Both the position numbers and the translations under genes were made by a program. Shown one piece after another: positions 1 through 7,956 of a DNA stretch of 64,000 bases (position 1 is its first letter; every line of letters begins with the position of its first letter). The stretch is from contig NZ_QSLN01000004.1 of the NCBI RefSeq assembly GCF_003368535.1, positions 59,506-123,505 on the forward strand, written 5' to 3'. The stretch comes from Ammonifex thiophilus (lineage in GTDB: Bacteria; Bacillota; Desulfotomaculia; Desulfotomaculales; Ammonificaceae). The notes under the pieces were generated by a model. It worked only from the letters and a program-made list of their open reading frames with translations, was not told the DNA's origin and did not search any database.

Positions 1-1152
1 TTAGATAGTATGTCTCGGGAACGGTGGGAAGAATGGCGTGGTCACGGGCCTGGCGGCGGAATTCCACCAGGCGCAAAGTGCGGCGGGCATCTCGGGCGGC
101 GGAAAGTACCACTTCCCAGAAAAGGGGCTCGGTGAGGTGGTAGGAGCAAGAGCAAGTGAAGAGTAGCCCGCCGGCACGCAAGAGTTTTAAAGCCCGCAGG
201 TTTATCTCCTTGTAGCCGCGCATGGCAGAAGGCAGCGCCTCTTTGCTTTTGGTGAAGGCTGGTGGGTCGAGAATCACCAGGTCGAACTTCTCCCCCGCCT
301 TCTCCAACCGGCGCAGCTCGTCAAAACAGTTGGCCTCCCGCCAGGAAATTTTCCCCTCCACGCCGTTCAGGACAGCATTTTCCCGCGCCAACTCCAGGGC
401 CTGCTCCGACACGTCCACCGCCAGAACTTCTTCGGCTTTACCTTTAGCCGCTGCCACGGCAAAGCCGCCGGTGTAGCAGAAGCAGTCGAGTACCCGCATC
501 CGGCGGTAAGGGTACTCAAGATCTGCCGGTTCTCCCGCTGGTCGAGGAAAAAGCCGGTCTTTTGCCCCTCGTAGATATCCACCAGGAAGGAGAACTCCCC
601 TTCGGTAATGGTCACCCGGCGGGGAACTTCACCGTGAAGAAGGCCGGTAGCAAGAGGCAAACCCTCCTTCTCGCGGCTGGAGACGTCGCTGCGCTCGTAA
701 ATCCCCCTGGGAGAGAGGAGCTCCACCAGCAAAGGGAGGAGGAGGGGACGCAGTTTCTCCATACCCAGAGTGAGAATCTGAACCACCAGGTAATCGCCGT
801 AGCGGTCCACTACCAGTCCCGGTAGGAGGTCCCCCTCTCCGTTTACCAGGCGATAGGCGCTGGCTCCCTTTACCACCCGCTGGCGGAAGGCAAGGGCCGC
901 TTCCAATCTCCGGCGCAGAAAGCTTTCGTTTATCTCCTCATCCTCCCGGGTAAGCAGCCGGACGGTTATCTGGGAATAGGGATTGAAGTAGCCCCGGCCC
1001 AGAAATTTCCCCTTAGAACTACAAACGGAGACTATACCCCCCGGCTCGACTTCCCCTTCCACCTCTTTTATCTCTCCCTCATAAACCCAGAGGTGTCCGG
1101 CCAGCAGACGCTTTTCCTTCCCCGGTAGAAGGATTACGCGGGCCACCGGCAT
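1..1152 (-). pseudogene. Frameshifted class I SAM-dependent 23S rRNA (cytosine-C5) methyltransferase, RlmI-like; 3' end off the window
   Basis: Family role: methylates a 23S rRNA cytosine with SAM. The N-terminal part (1152 to about 521) has a PUA-like RNA-binding domain and the typical middle region ending at a DQRENRQ motif. The reading frame then breaks: at about 518-521 one base is missing and the frame would run into unrelated sequence ending at 367. Reading on in the -1 frame gives a normal Rossmann methyltransferase half (RVLDCFCYTGGFAVAAA, then DPPAF, then a CSCS motif) that stays open to base 1. No other lesion is seen, so this is either a sequencing error or a very recent mutation. 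The gene lies 11 bp downstream of mtaD on the same strand. Confidence 0.75.
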
Positions 1153-1163
1153 CCCTTCCCCTT

Positions 1164-2483
1164 TTAAAGCAAACTCCGGCGCGGAGGCTTGCCCACCAGG
1201 CGGCGGGCCGACTCACGGCAGCGCGCCATTATCTCCCCCAGATCCAGGGTGATGAGCCTCCCCCCTTCCACCACAATGCGGCCGTCCACAATGACCGTGT
1301 CCACGTCGGAAGCCCGGGCAGCATACACTAGATGAGAAATGGGGTCGTGCGGGGGCTGGAGGTGCGCCCGCGCCAGGTCCACCAGCACGATGTCGGCCCG
1401 TTTACCCACTTCCAAAGTGCCAATCTGATCAGCCAGCCCTAAAGCTTTAGCCCCGCCCAGGGTGGCCATCTCCAGCGCCTGGTAGGCGGGCAAGGCTTCG
1501 GGATCTTTGCAGCTCACCTTGGCCAGTAAAGCCGCCGTTCGCATCTCCTCCCACATGTCCAGGTTGTTGTTGCTGGCCGCGCCGTCGGTTCCTAGGGCCA
1601 CCGTCACCCCGGCCGCCAGAAGCTCGGTCACGGGAGCAATACCGCTGGCCAGCTTCATGTTGCTCTCCGGATTGTGCACTACCGCTGCCTTATACCGCGC
1701 CAAAATCTCCATGTCCTCACGGGAGAGGTGTACGCCGTGGGCGGCCAAGACGGGAACCCGGAAGACTCCGGCTTTCTCCAGCATCTCTACCGGCGAGCAG
1801 CCGTACTGCCGCCGGATTTCCTCTACTTCATGAGCAGTTTCGGAAACGTGGATGTGAATGCCCACCCGAAGCTTTTCAGCAAGCCCAACTACTTCCTCCA
1901 GGTAAGCAGGAGGGCAGGTGTAAGGGGCGTGGGGTCCCAGCATACAGGTAACGCGCCCTCCTGCCCCGCCGTGCCAGCGCCGGACGAATTCTTCGCTTTC
2001 TTTAAGGGCTTTATCCGCGCCGGGCAGGGTACCGATGAGCCCCCGGGCTAAGGAGGCCCGCATGCCACTTTTATCCACGGCTTCCGCCACTTCGTCCATA
2101 AAGAAGTACATGTCGGCAAAGGTGGTAGTCCCGCCCAGCAGCATCTCGGCGCAGGCCAGGAGGGTACCCCAGTAAACGTCCTCCCCCCTAAGCTTGGCTT
2201 CCAGAGGCCAGATGGCTTCTTCCAGCCAGCGTTTGAGCGGCAGGTCGTCGGCGTAGCCCCGGAAGAGGGTCATGGCGGCGTGAGTATGGGCGTTTACTAG
2301 ACCCGGAAGGGCCACGAAATTCGGCCCGCGTAGAACCCGGTTAGGCCGAAAATCTGAAGGTGCTTCTTCGGCCGGCCCCACGTAAGCGATTCGTCCGTCC
2401 TCCACCGCTATCGCTCCGTTCTTTATGATCTCTTCCGGGCCAGTCATGGGGATAACCGTGACCTCTTTAATCAGCAGCCGCAT
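1164..2483 (-). CDS. mtaD: 5-methylthioadenosine / S-adenosylhomocysteine deaminase
   Basis: Amidohydrolase-superfamily enzyme (439 aa) that deaminates the adenine of S-adenosylhomocysteine, methylthioadenosine and, in characterised relatives, 5'-deoxyadenosine to the inosine form. Visible metal ligands are HTH at residues 66-68, HIHVSE with His212, an HGVH near 249-252 and TDGA with Asp300. Length is normal for the family. It is the last intact gene of a salvage operon and starts 3 bp after the aldolase gene ends. With a phosphorylase that looks 6-oxopurine specific in the same operon, the likely route is deamination first and phosphorolysis second. The exact substrate preference cannot be read from sequence. 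Confidence 0.93.
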   Translation of the reverse strand: MRLLIKEVTVIPMTGPEEIIKNGAIAVEDGRIAYVGPAEEAPSDFRPNRVLRGPNFVALPGLVNAHTHAAMTLFRGYADDLPLKRWLEEAIWPLEAKLRGEDVYWGTLLACAEMLLGGTTTFADMYFFMDEVAEAVDKSGMRASLARGLIGTLPGADKALKESEEFVRRWHGGAGGRVTCMLGPHAPYTCPPAYLEEVVGLAEKLRVGIHIHVSETAHEVEEIRRQYGCSPVEMLEKAGVFRVPVLAAHGVHLSREDMEILARYKAAVVHNPESNMKLASGIAPVTELLAAGVTVALGTDGAASNNNLDMWEEMRTAALLAKVSCKDPEALPAYQALEMATLGGAKALGLADQIGTLEVGKRADIVLVDLARAHLQPPHDPISHLVYAARASDVDTVIVDGRIVVEGGRLITLDLGEIMARCRESARRLVGKPPRRSLL

Positions 2484-2486
2484 CCT

Positions 2487-3140
2487 TTATCCCCCCGCAC
2501 CTTTCTGTCCGTAGTTACGAAGGAAATTTTCCCGCAAAGAGCGCACTTCCTCCTCAGAAAGCAGGACCGGACCGCCCAGAAGGCGTGCCCAGAGATAAAT
2601 CTGGGCGCTTTTCTCCACCACCTGACAGGTAAGCAGGGCTTCCTCTACTGTCTTCCCCACCCCCACCAGGCCGTGGTTGGCCAGAAGAACCGCCTTCCCC
2701 TCCCCTAAAGTGGCGATGGCTGCCCGTGCCAGCTCCTCCGTACCCGGCGGAGCATAGGCGGCCACCGGCACTTCGCCGCCTATGAGCTGCGCCTGCTCCT
2801 CGGTGAAGGGGGGAAGAGGGTGGCGGCAGGCGGCTAAAGTCATGCTCCCTACGCTATGGGTGTGCACAATCCCGCCCACGTCGGAGCGCTTCCGGTAGAT
2901 GGCCAGGTGCAAGGGCAGCTCGGTTGAGGGGCGCCATTTTCCTTCCACCGTTTTCCCTTCCAGATCCACTACCACGATGTCCTCCGGCGCCAAGGCCGAA
3001 TACGGGAGGCCGCTAGGAGTTATGGCTACCAAGTCTCCTTCGCGGGCCGAGACATTGCCCCAGGTCCCCAGGACCAGTCCGGAGGCCGCCAGTTCCTTTC
3101 CCACCTGCACCACCGCCACGCGCAGCCCTTCCAGCAGCAT
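2487..3140 (-). CDS. Class II aldolase/adducin family protein, FucA/Ald2-like
   Basis: Zinc-dependent class II aldolase fold, 217 aa. Residues match fuculose-phosphate aldolase almost by number: GTWGNVS at 25-31, Glu74, His93 and His95 in HTHS, and His156 in NHGL. In a methionine-salvage operon it could be MtnB (methylthioribulose-1-P dehydratase) or, more likely given Glu74 and no mtnC/mtnD nearby, the aldolase of the DHAP shunt. That enzyme splits methylthioribulose-1-P or 5-deoxyribulose-1-P into dihydroxyacetone phosphate and an aldehyde. Its ATG overlaps the last base of ahcY (TAATG), suggesting translational coupling. The fold is certain and the substrate is inferred. Confidence 0.85.
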   Translation of the reverse strand: MLLEGLRVAVVQVGKELAASGLVLGTWGNVSAREGDLVAITPSGLPYSALAPEDIVVVDLEGKTVEGKWRPSTELPLHLAIYRKRSDVGGIVHTHSVGSMTLAACRHPLPPFTEEQAQLIGGEVPVAAYAPPGTEELARAAIATLGEGKAVLLANHGLVGVGKTVEEALLTCQVVEKSAQIYLWARLLGGPVLLSEEEVRSLRENFLRNYGQKGAGG

Positions 3141-4390
3141 TACTCCCCCTCCCAGGAGGCGAGGTAAGCTTCCTGCTCCGGTGTGAGGCGATCGATCTCG
3201 ATACCCCAGGCGGCCAAACGGAGCTCTGCCACCTGCCGGTCTATTTCCGGCGGCACCGGGTGGACGCGGGGAGGGAGCTCCTTCCCCCGCTCTAAGACGT
3301 AACGAGCCGCCAGAGCCTGCAAGGAGAAAGAAAGGTCCATTATTTCTGCCGGATGCCCGTCCCCCGCCGCCAGGTTCACCAGCCTCCCTTGCCCCAGGAG
3401 ATAAAGCCGGCGCCCGTCTTCCAGGTAGTAGGCGGTGATATTTTCTCTCACCTCTTCCTGACGCACGGAGAGCTGGGCCAGGTCTTTGAGGGAAATTTCC
3501 ACGTTGAAGTGGCCGGCGTTGGCCAGCAGGGCCCCGTCCTTCATCTGCCGAAAGTGCTCCGCCCGCAGGACGTCCCGGCAGCCGGTAGTGGTGATGAAGA
3601 TATCTCCCTTGGCGGCGGCCTCCAGGGAAGGCATAACCTCAAAACCGTCCATAACCGCCTCCACCGCCTTGATGGGGTCGACCTCGCAGACGATAACCCT
3701 GGCTCCCAAACCCCGCGCCCGGAGGCTCACCCCTTTGCCGCACCAACCATAGCCGCAAACCACCACCGTCTTACCCGCCACCACCAAGTTGGTGGTGCGC
3801 ATGATGGCCGCCCAGACCGACTCCCCGGTCCCATAACGGTTATCGAAAAGGTACTTCATCTGGGCGTTGTTCACCGCCACCATGGGGAAAAGGAGCTTGC
3901 CCTCTCTCTCCAGGGCCTTAAGACGCAGGATCCCGGTGGTGGTCTCCTCGCACCCCCCGATAACCCCCTCCGCCACGCCCCGGAGTTCGGTGTGCAGAAG
4001 GTGGACCAGATCCCCGCCGTCGTCGATGACCAAATGAGGGCGGGTTTCCAAAGTCAGGCGCAAGTGCTCCCGGTATTCCTCTGGCGTGGGATTGTACCAG
4101 GCGAAGACCCGCACTCCCGAAGCCACCAGGGCGGCCGCGATGTCGTCTCGGGTGGAGAGGGGATTGGAGCCGGTGGCCACCACCTCGGCCCCCGCCGCCT
4201 TAAGGGTCAGGGCCAGGTTGGCCGTCTTGGCCTCCAGGTGAATGCACAAGGCCACCCTCACCCCGGCGAAAGGGCGCGTTTTCTCCATTTCCTGGCGGAT
4301 GGCCGCCAGTACGGGCATGTGCGCCGCCACCCAGGCTATCTTTTTCTCCCCCGCCGGGCTCAAGTTCGGATCGCGGATAAGACTCTGCAA
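3140..4390 (-). CDS. ahcY: S-adenosylhomocysteinase
   Basis: Hydrolyses S-adenosylhomocysteine to homocysteine and adenosine with bound NAD, removing the product inhibitor of methyltransferases. The Rossmann NAD motif GYGWCGKG is at 213-220. The catalytic region QMKYLFDNRYGTGES follows VNNA at about 174, and the C-terminal HFNVEI motif is present. At 416 aa it is the short form, lacking the roughly 40-residue insert of many eukaryotic and proteobacterial enzymes, as is common in thermophiles and archaea. It sits between mtnA and the aldolase, 3 bp after mtnA. With mtaD it gives two exits for SAH: hydrolysis or deamination. Confidence 0.95.
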   Translation of the reverse strand: MQSLIRDPNLSPAGEKKIAWVAAHMPVLAAIRQEMEKTRPFAGVRVALCIHLEAKTANLALTLKAAGAEVVATGSNPLSTRDDIAAALVASGVRVFAWYNPTPEEYREHLRLTLETRPHLVIDDGGDLVHLLHTELRGVAEGVIGGCEETTTGILRLKALEREGKLLFPMVAVNNAQMKYLFDNRYGTGESVWAAIMRTTNLVVAGKTVVVCGYGWCGKGVSLRARGLGARVIVCEVDPIKAVEAVMDGFEVMPSLEAAAKGDIFITTTGCRDVLRAEHFRQMKDGALLANAGHFNVEISLKDLAQLSVRQEEVRENITAYYLEDGRRLYLLGQGRLVNLAAGDGHPAEIMDLSFSLQALAARYVLERGKELPPRVHPVPPEIDRQVAELRLAAWGIEIDRLTPEQEAYLASWEGE

Positions 4391-4393
4391 GAC

Positions 4394-5449
4394 TCAATCA
4401 CCTTCTTCTTTACGCTGGTGTTGGGCAAAGAGGCGGAGATTTTCCCCTAAGGGAGGATAGACTACCCCTCTTTCCGTAATGATGGCCGTAATAAGCTCGG
4501 CCGGGGTGACGTCGAAGGCGAAGTTGCGGGCCTTAACCCCTTCCGGCGCTATGCGAACCGCGCCACAGTGGGTGACCTCCTCCTCCCCTCGCTCCTCGAT
4601 GGGAATGGCCTCCCCCGTAGCGGTTTCCAGATCTACGGTAGAAAAAGGAGCGGCCACGTAGAAGGGTATCCTGTGGTGCCGCGCCAGTACCGCTAAGGAG
4701 TAGGTGCCGATCTTGTTGGCCACATCGCCGTTGGCGGCTATCCGGTCGGCTCCCACTATCACGGCGTCGATCTCGCCTCGGGCCATGAGGTAGCCCGCCG
4801 TACTATCGGTTATAAGGGTCACTGGTATGCCTTCCTGCAGGAGCTCCCAGGTGGTGAGACGTGCCCCTTGAAGCAGAGGCCGGGTTTCGTCGGCGTAGAC
4901 CATAGCGATCTTACCCGCCGCGTGCGCCGCCCTTATGACCCCCAGGGCCGTGCCGTAGCCGCAGGTGGCCAAGCTTCCGGCGTTGCAGTGGGTTAAAACC
5001 CGGGCCCGGAAGGGCAGAAGGGCAGCTCCATAAGCACCGATGGCCCAGTTGGTCCGGACATCCTCCTCTTGCATGGCCTGCGCTTCCCGCTCCAGGGCGG
5101 CCACCACCGCCTCCGGCCCCTTTTCCCGGTGACAAGCCGCCACTTTCATCTGCCGCCTGACCGCCCACTGGAGATTTACCGCCGTGGGCCGCGACCCCTC
5201 TATGTCACGTGCCGCTTCCTCCAGCTTGTCCCAGAAAACTTGCTGGGGGTTCGACGCGGCTTCCCGTGCTGCCAGCACCAGAGCGTAGGCCGCCGCTACC
5301 CCGATGGCCGGAGCTCCCCGGACGCTTAAGCGCTTAATGGCAGTAACCACCTCTCGGTAATCGGTCAGGCGCAGGTAATGGACTTTGTGGGGAAGGAGGG
5401 TCTGGTCGAGAAGGTAAAGGGCTCCTTCTTCCCAGTAAAGGGGCTTCAC
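4394..5449 (-). CDS. mtnA: S-methyl-5-thioribose-1-phosphate isomerase
   Basis: Aldose-ketose isomerase (351 aa) converting methylthioribose-1-P to methylthioribulose-1-P; relatives also act on 5-deoxyribose-1-P. The signature RGAPAIG is at 44-50, catalytic Cys155 is in THCNAGSLAT and catalytic Asp235 is in VGADRIAANGD, matching the family. The ATG overlaps the mtnP stop by 4 bp, so the two are coupled. It supplies the substrate of the downstream class II aldolase. It is distinguished from eIF2B-like ribose-1,5-bisphosphate isomerase by length and by the complete Cys/Asp pair. Confidence 0.95.
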   Translation of the reverse strand: MKPLYWEEGALYLLDQTLLPHKVHYLRLTDYREVVTAIKRLSVRGAPAIGVAAAYALVLAAREAASNPQQVFWDKLEEAARDIEGSRPTAVNLQWAVRRQMKVAACHREKGPEAVVAALEREAQAMQEEDVRTNWAIGAYGAALLPFRARVLTHCNAGSLATCGYGTALGVIRAAHAAGKIAMVYADETRPLLQGARLTTWELLQEGIPVTLITDSTAGYLMARGEIDAVIVGADRIAANGDVANKIGTYSLAVLARHHRIPFYVAAPFSTVDLETATGEAIPIEERGEEEVTHCGAVRIAPEGVKARNFAFDVTPAELITAIITERGVVYPPLGENLRLFAQHQRKEEGD

Positions 5450-6252
5450 TTTTCCCCCTCCTTGACCTTCACCGGCCCGGTGACAGCCTGGTGGCAGACG
5501 GAGCAGGTACGCGTCTCCTCGATCCAGTAAACCGTCTGTAAAAGGAGCCTGCGCAGCTCCTCCTCTTTAGACTTCATCATGGCCACTACCTCTTCGTGGC
5601 TGAGACGGTAAGGAGCGATGCCGGCCGCGAAGTTGGTGACCAGTGCCACCGTTGCGTAGCAGATCTCGGCCTCTCGAGCCAGAACCACCTCCGGCACCCC
5701 GGTCATGCCCACCAGATCTCCCCCTAGGTGCTGGAACATCTTGATCTCCGCCGGCGTCTCAAAACGGGGACCTTCGGTGCAGACGTAGGTACCCTTGTCG
5801 TGTACCGGCAGGCGCAGGGTCCTGGCTGCCCGCACCAATAACTCCCGGAGCTCCGGACAGTAGGGCTGGGTAAAATCCACGTGCACTACTCCCTCCGGGC
5901 CCCCGTCGAAAAAGGTACTTTCCCGCCGCTTGGTGAAGTCCAAGAACTGATCCACCACCACAAACTCTCCAGGCTTGAGCTGGGGATTCAAAGAGCCTAC
6001 CGCCGCCGTGGCCAAGATAAAGCGCACGCCTAGTTTCTTAAGGCCGGCTATGTTGGCCCGGTAGTTTATCCGGTGCGGCGGCACGCTGTGAGCGGTACCG
6101 TGGCGAGGAAGGAAGGCTACTTCTTTTCCCCGCCATTTGCCGCAGAAAACCCGGACCTCCCCGTAAGGAGTGACCACCATCTCCTCTCGGGGGTCCTCCA
6201 GCAGGTGCGGATCGTAAACCCCTGTACCCCCGATGACGGCAATGGCAGGCAC
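5446..6252 (-). CDS. mtnP: MTAP-family purine nucleoside phosphorylase, probably methylthioinosine type
   Basis: Trimeric PNP/MTAP-family phosphorylase, 268 aa, cleaving a 5'-modified nucleoside to base and sugar-1-phosphate. GGTGVYD (8-14), RHGTAHSVPPHRINYRAN (50-67) and GPRFET (161-166) are present. Where true MTA phosphorylases have the adenine-binding Asp pair, this protein has Asn207 (VTNFAAGIAP), the substitution linked in characterised archaeal and bacterial members to 6-oxopurines. That fits the co-encoded deaminase MtaD, with methylthioinosine as substrate and hypoxanthine as product. A CxxC near the C-terminus (CSVC) may form a disulfide, as in thermophile homologues. First gene of the salvage operon, 13 bp after ftsY. 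Confidence 0.9.
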   Translation of the reverse strand: MPAIAVIGGTGVYDPHLLEDPREEMVVTPYGEVRVFCGKWRGKEVAFLPRHGTAHSVPPHRINYRANIAGLKKLGVRFILATAAVGSLNPQLKPGEFVVVDQFLDFTKRRESTFFDGGPEGVVHVDFTQPYCPELRELLVRAARTLRLPVHDKGTYVCTEGPRFETPAEIKMFQHLGGDLVGMTGVPEVVLAREAEICYATVALVTNFAAGIAPYRLSHEEVVAMMKSKEEELRRLLLQTVYWIEETRTCSVCHQAVTGPVKVKEGEK

Positions 6253-6265
6253 CTCCTCACCCCCT

Positions 6266-7171
6266 TTAATCGAAAATGGCTTTCACGAATTCGGCCGGGT
6301 TGAAGGGGGCCAAATCTTCGATCTTCTCTCCGGTTCCGATGAACTTCACGGGTAGTCCTAACTCCTTCCTTATGGCGATCACCACGCCCCCTTTGGCCGT
6401 GCCGTCGAGCTTGGTGAGAACGATACCGGTGACTCCGGTGACTTCTTTGAAAAGACGGGCCTGGCTTAAGGCGTTCTGGCCCGTAGTGGCATCTAGCACC
6501 AGCAGGACTTCATGGGGCGCCCCCTCCACCTCCCGTGCCGCCACCCGCACGATCTTGCCGAGCTCCGCCATCAGGTGGCTTTTGGTATGCAGCCTGCCGG
6601 CGGTGTCGGCGATGACCACGTCCACCCCCCGCGCCTTGGCCGCCTGCAGGGCGTCAAAGACCACCGCCGCCGGGTCGGAGCCTTCCTTCTGCCGTACGAA
6701 GAGCGAGCCCGACTTCTCGGCCCAAATCTCCAGCTGGTCGATGGCCGCCGCGCGAAAAGTGTCGGCAGCCGCCAGTAGCACCTTCTTCCCTTGCTGACGG
6801 AAGAAGTAGGCCAGCTTTCCCGCCGTGGTGGTCTTGCCGGTGCCGTTGACTCCCACCAGCAGGATCACCGCCGGCGGCGAAGGGGGCAGAAGGAGAGGAA
6901 CCGGCTCACCTAAAAGGCGAAGGATTTCCTCCTGCAAAAGGCGGCGCAAGTCCTCTGCTTCCTCCACGCGCTCGGTCTTCACGCGCGCCCTGAGCCTTTC
7001 CAAAAGTTCCTCGGTGGCCGGCACACCCACATCGGCCAGGATGAGGGTGTCTTCCAGCTCCTCGTAGAGTTCCTCGTCTATTTTCCGGCGCCTAAGGACG
7101 TTGTCGATCTTGGCCGTAAAGGTCTCCCTAACCTTCCCCAGACTGGCCTTCAGCCGGTCGAAAAGCCCCAT
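6266..7171 (-). CDS. ftsY: Signal recognition particle receptor FtsY
   Basis: SRP receptor GTPase that docks SRP-ribosome complexes at the membrane. It has a short N-terminal helix rather than a long acidic A domain, then an N domain (about 15-90) and a G domain with G1 [17 protein letters not shown] and [10 protein letters not shown]. Two ATGs lie two codons apart; I prefer the one at 7171 (MGLFDRL), the usual family start, with 7177 the alternative. Its start overlaps the rnc end by about 45 bp. The usual rnc-smc-ftsY order is broken because smc is not between them. Confidence 0.95.
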   Translation of the reverse strand: MGLFDRLKASLGKVRETFTAKIDNVLRRRKIDEELYEELEDTLILADVGVPATEELLERLRARVKTERVEEAEDLRRLLQEEILRLLGEPVPLLLPPSPPAVILLVGVNGTGKTTTAGKLAYFFRQQGKKVLLAAADTFRAAAIDQLEIWAEKSGSLFVRQKEGSDPAAVVFDALQAAKARGVDVVIADTAGRLHTKSHLMAELGKIVRVAAREVEGAPHEVLLVLDATTGQNALSQARLFKEVTGVTGIVLTKLDGTAKGGVVIAIRKELGLPVKFIGTGEKIEDLAPFNPAEFVKAIFD

Positions 7172-7868
7172 TGACACCCTCCTCTCCGCCTAAAAGCTTA
7201 AGCCAGGCTTCGCGCGCTGCCCGCTGCTCGGCCTCCTTTTTGGAACGCCCTTCGCCGCGCCCCAGGCACTTCCCCCGGTAGTAAACCCCCACCAGGAAGC
7301 GCTTGGCGTGGTCCGGCCCTTCTTCCTGCAAGACCTCGTAGATTATCTTATCCGGCGAGCCCTTTTGCAGGAGCTCCTGCAATTCGGTTTTGTAATCCCG
7401 CTCTATCCGCCCCTCCAGGACGTCCTGCAGCACCGGCTGGAGAAAGCGGAGGGCGAAGACAGAAGCTACCTCCAACCCCTGGTCGAGGTAAATGGCCCCC
7501 AGAAGGGCCTCGAAAGCATCGGCCAGCAAAGAAGGCCTTTTTCTTCCTCCAGTTTTTTCCTCTCCCCGCCCCAGAAGCAGAGCTTCCCCGATTCCCAGCT
7601 CCTCGGCCGCCCGAGCCAGGCTGGCCTCGCAGACCACCGCAGCCCGCAACCGAGTGAGTTCTCCCTCGCTCTTTTCGGGAAAGGTGCGGTAAAGATAATC
7701 GCTTACTACCAAGGAAAGGACGGCGTCGCCTAAAAACTCCAAACGCTGGTTATGCTCCACCCCCGGGTGCTCGTAGGCGTAGGAGGGATGGGTTAAAGCT
7801 AGACGAAGGAGTCTCTCCTCCTTCCAGCTTATCCCCAGCTTGTCCTTCAACTTGGCAAGTTCCACCAA
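7128..7868 (-). CDS. rnc: Ribonuclease III
   Basis: Double-strand-specific endoribonuclease for rRNA and mRNA processing, 246 aa. The signature NQRLEFLGDAVL at 40-51 carries the catalytic Glu44 and Asp48. A second acidic cluster (LLADAFEALLGAIYLD) completes the active site. A dsRNA-binding domain starts with DYKTELQELLQ at about 160 and ends in KKEAEQRAAREAW. It lies downstream of fabF and overlaps ftsY, as in the common fab-acpP-rnc-ftsY arrangement of Firmicutes. Confidence 0.96.
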   Translation of the reverse strand: MVELAKLKDKLGISWKEERLLRLALTHPSYAYEHPGVEHNQRLEFLGDAVLSLVVSDYLYRTFPEKSEGELTRLRAAVVCEASLARAAEELGIGEALLLGRGEEKTGGRKRPSLLADAFEALLGAIYLDQGLEVASVFALRFLQPVLQDVLEGRIERDYKTELQELLQKGSPDKIIYEVLQEEGPDHAKRFLVGVYYRGKCLGRGEGRSKKEAEQRAAREAWLKLLGGEEGVNGAFRPAEGQSGEG

Positions 7869-7903
7869 CGGTTCGACCCCCGAAATATTACTTTGGGGCC
7901 AGC

Positions 7904-7925
7904 GACCGGGTTCTCGTCCGGTCGT
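7904..7925. repeat. Short inverted repeat in the fabF-rnc gap
   Basis: Perfect 7-bp arms (cgaccgg and ccggtcg) around an 8-base loop in the 88-bp gap between fabF and rnc. There is no T-run after it on the minus strand, so it does not look like an efficient intrinsic terminator. It could be an RNA hairpin or processing site. Confidence 0.35.
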
Positions 7926-7956
7926 GCCCCTTTTAAAAGGCCGGAAGATAAATTCC

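Noticed and set aside
505..535. Programmed ribosomal frameshifting in the methyltransferase gene
   Set aside because: No X-XXY-YYZ slippery site or downstream pseudoknot is evident and the family does not use frameshifting.
3353..4450. Long plus-strand open frame (365 codons) opposite ahcY
   Set aside because: It is antisense to a fully recognisable S-adenosylhomocysteinase, has a His/Gly/Gln-rich random composition and no ribosome site; a GC-rich shadow.
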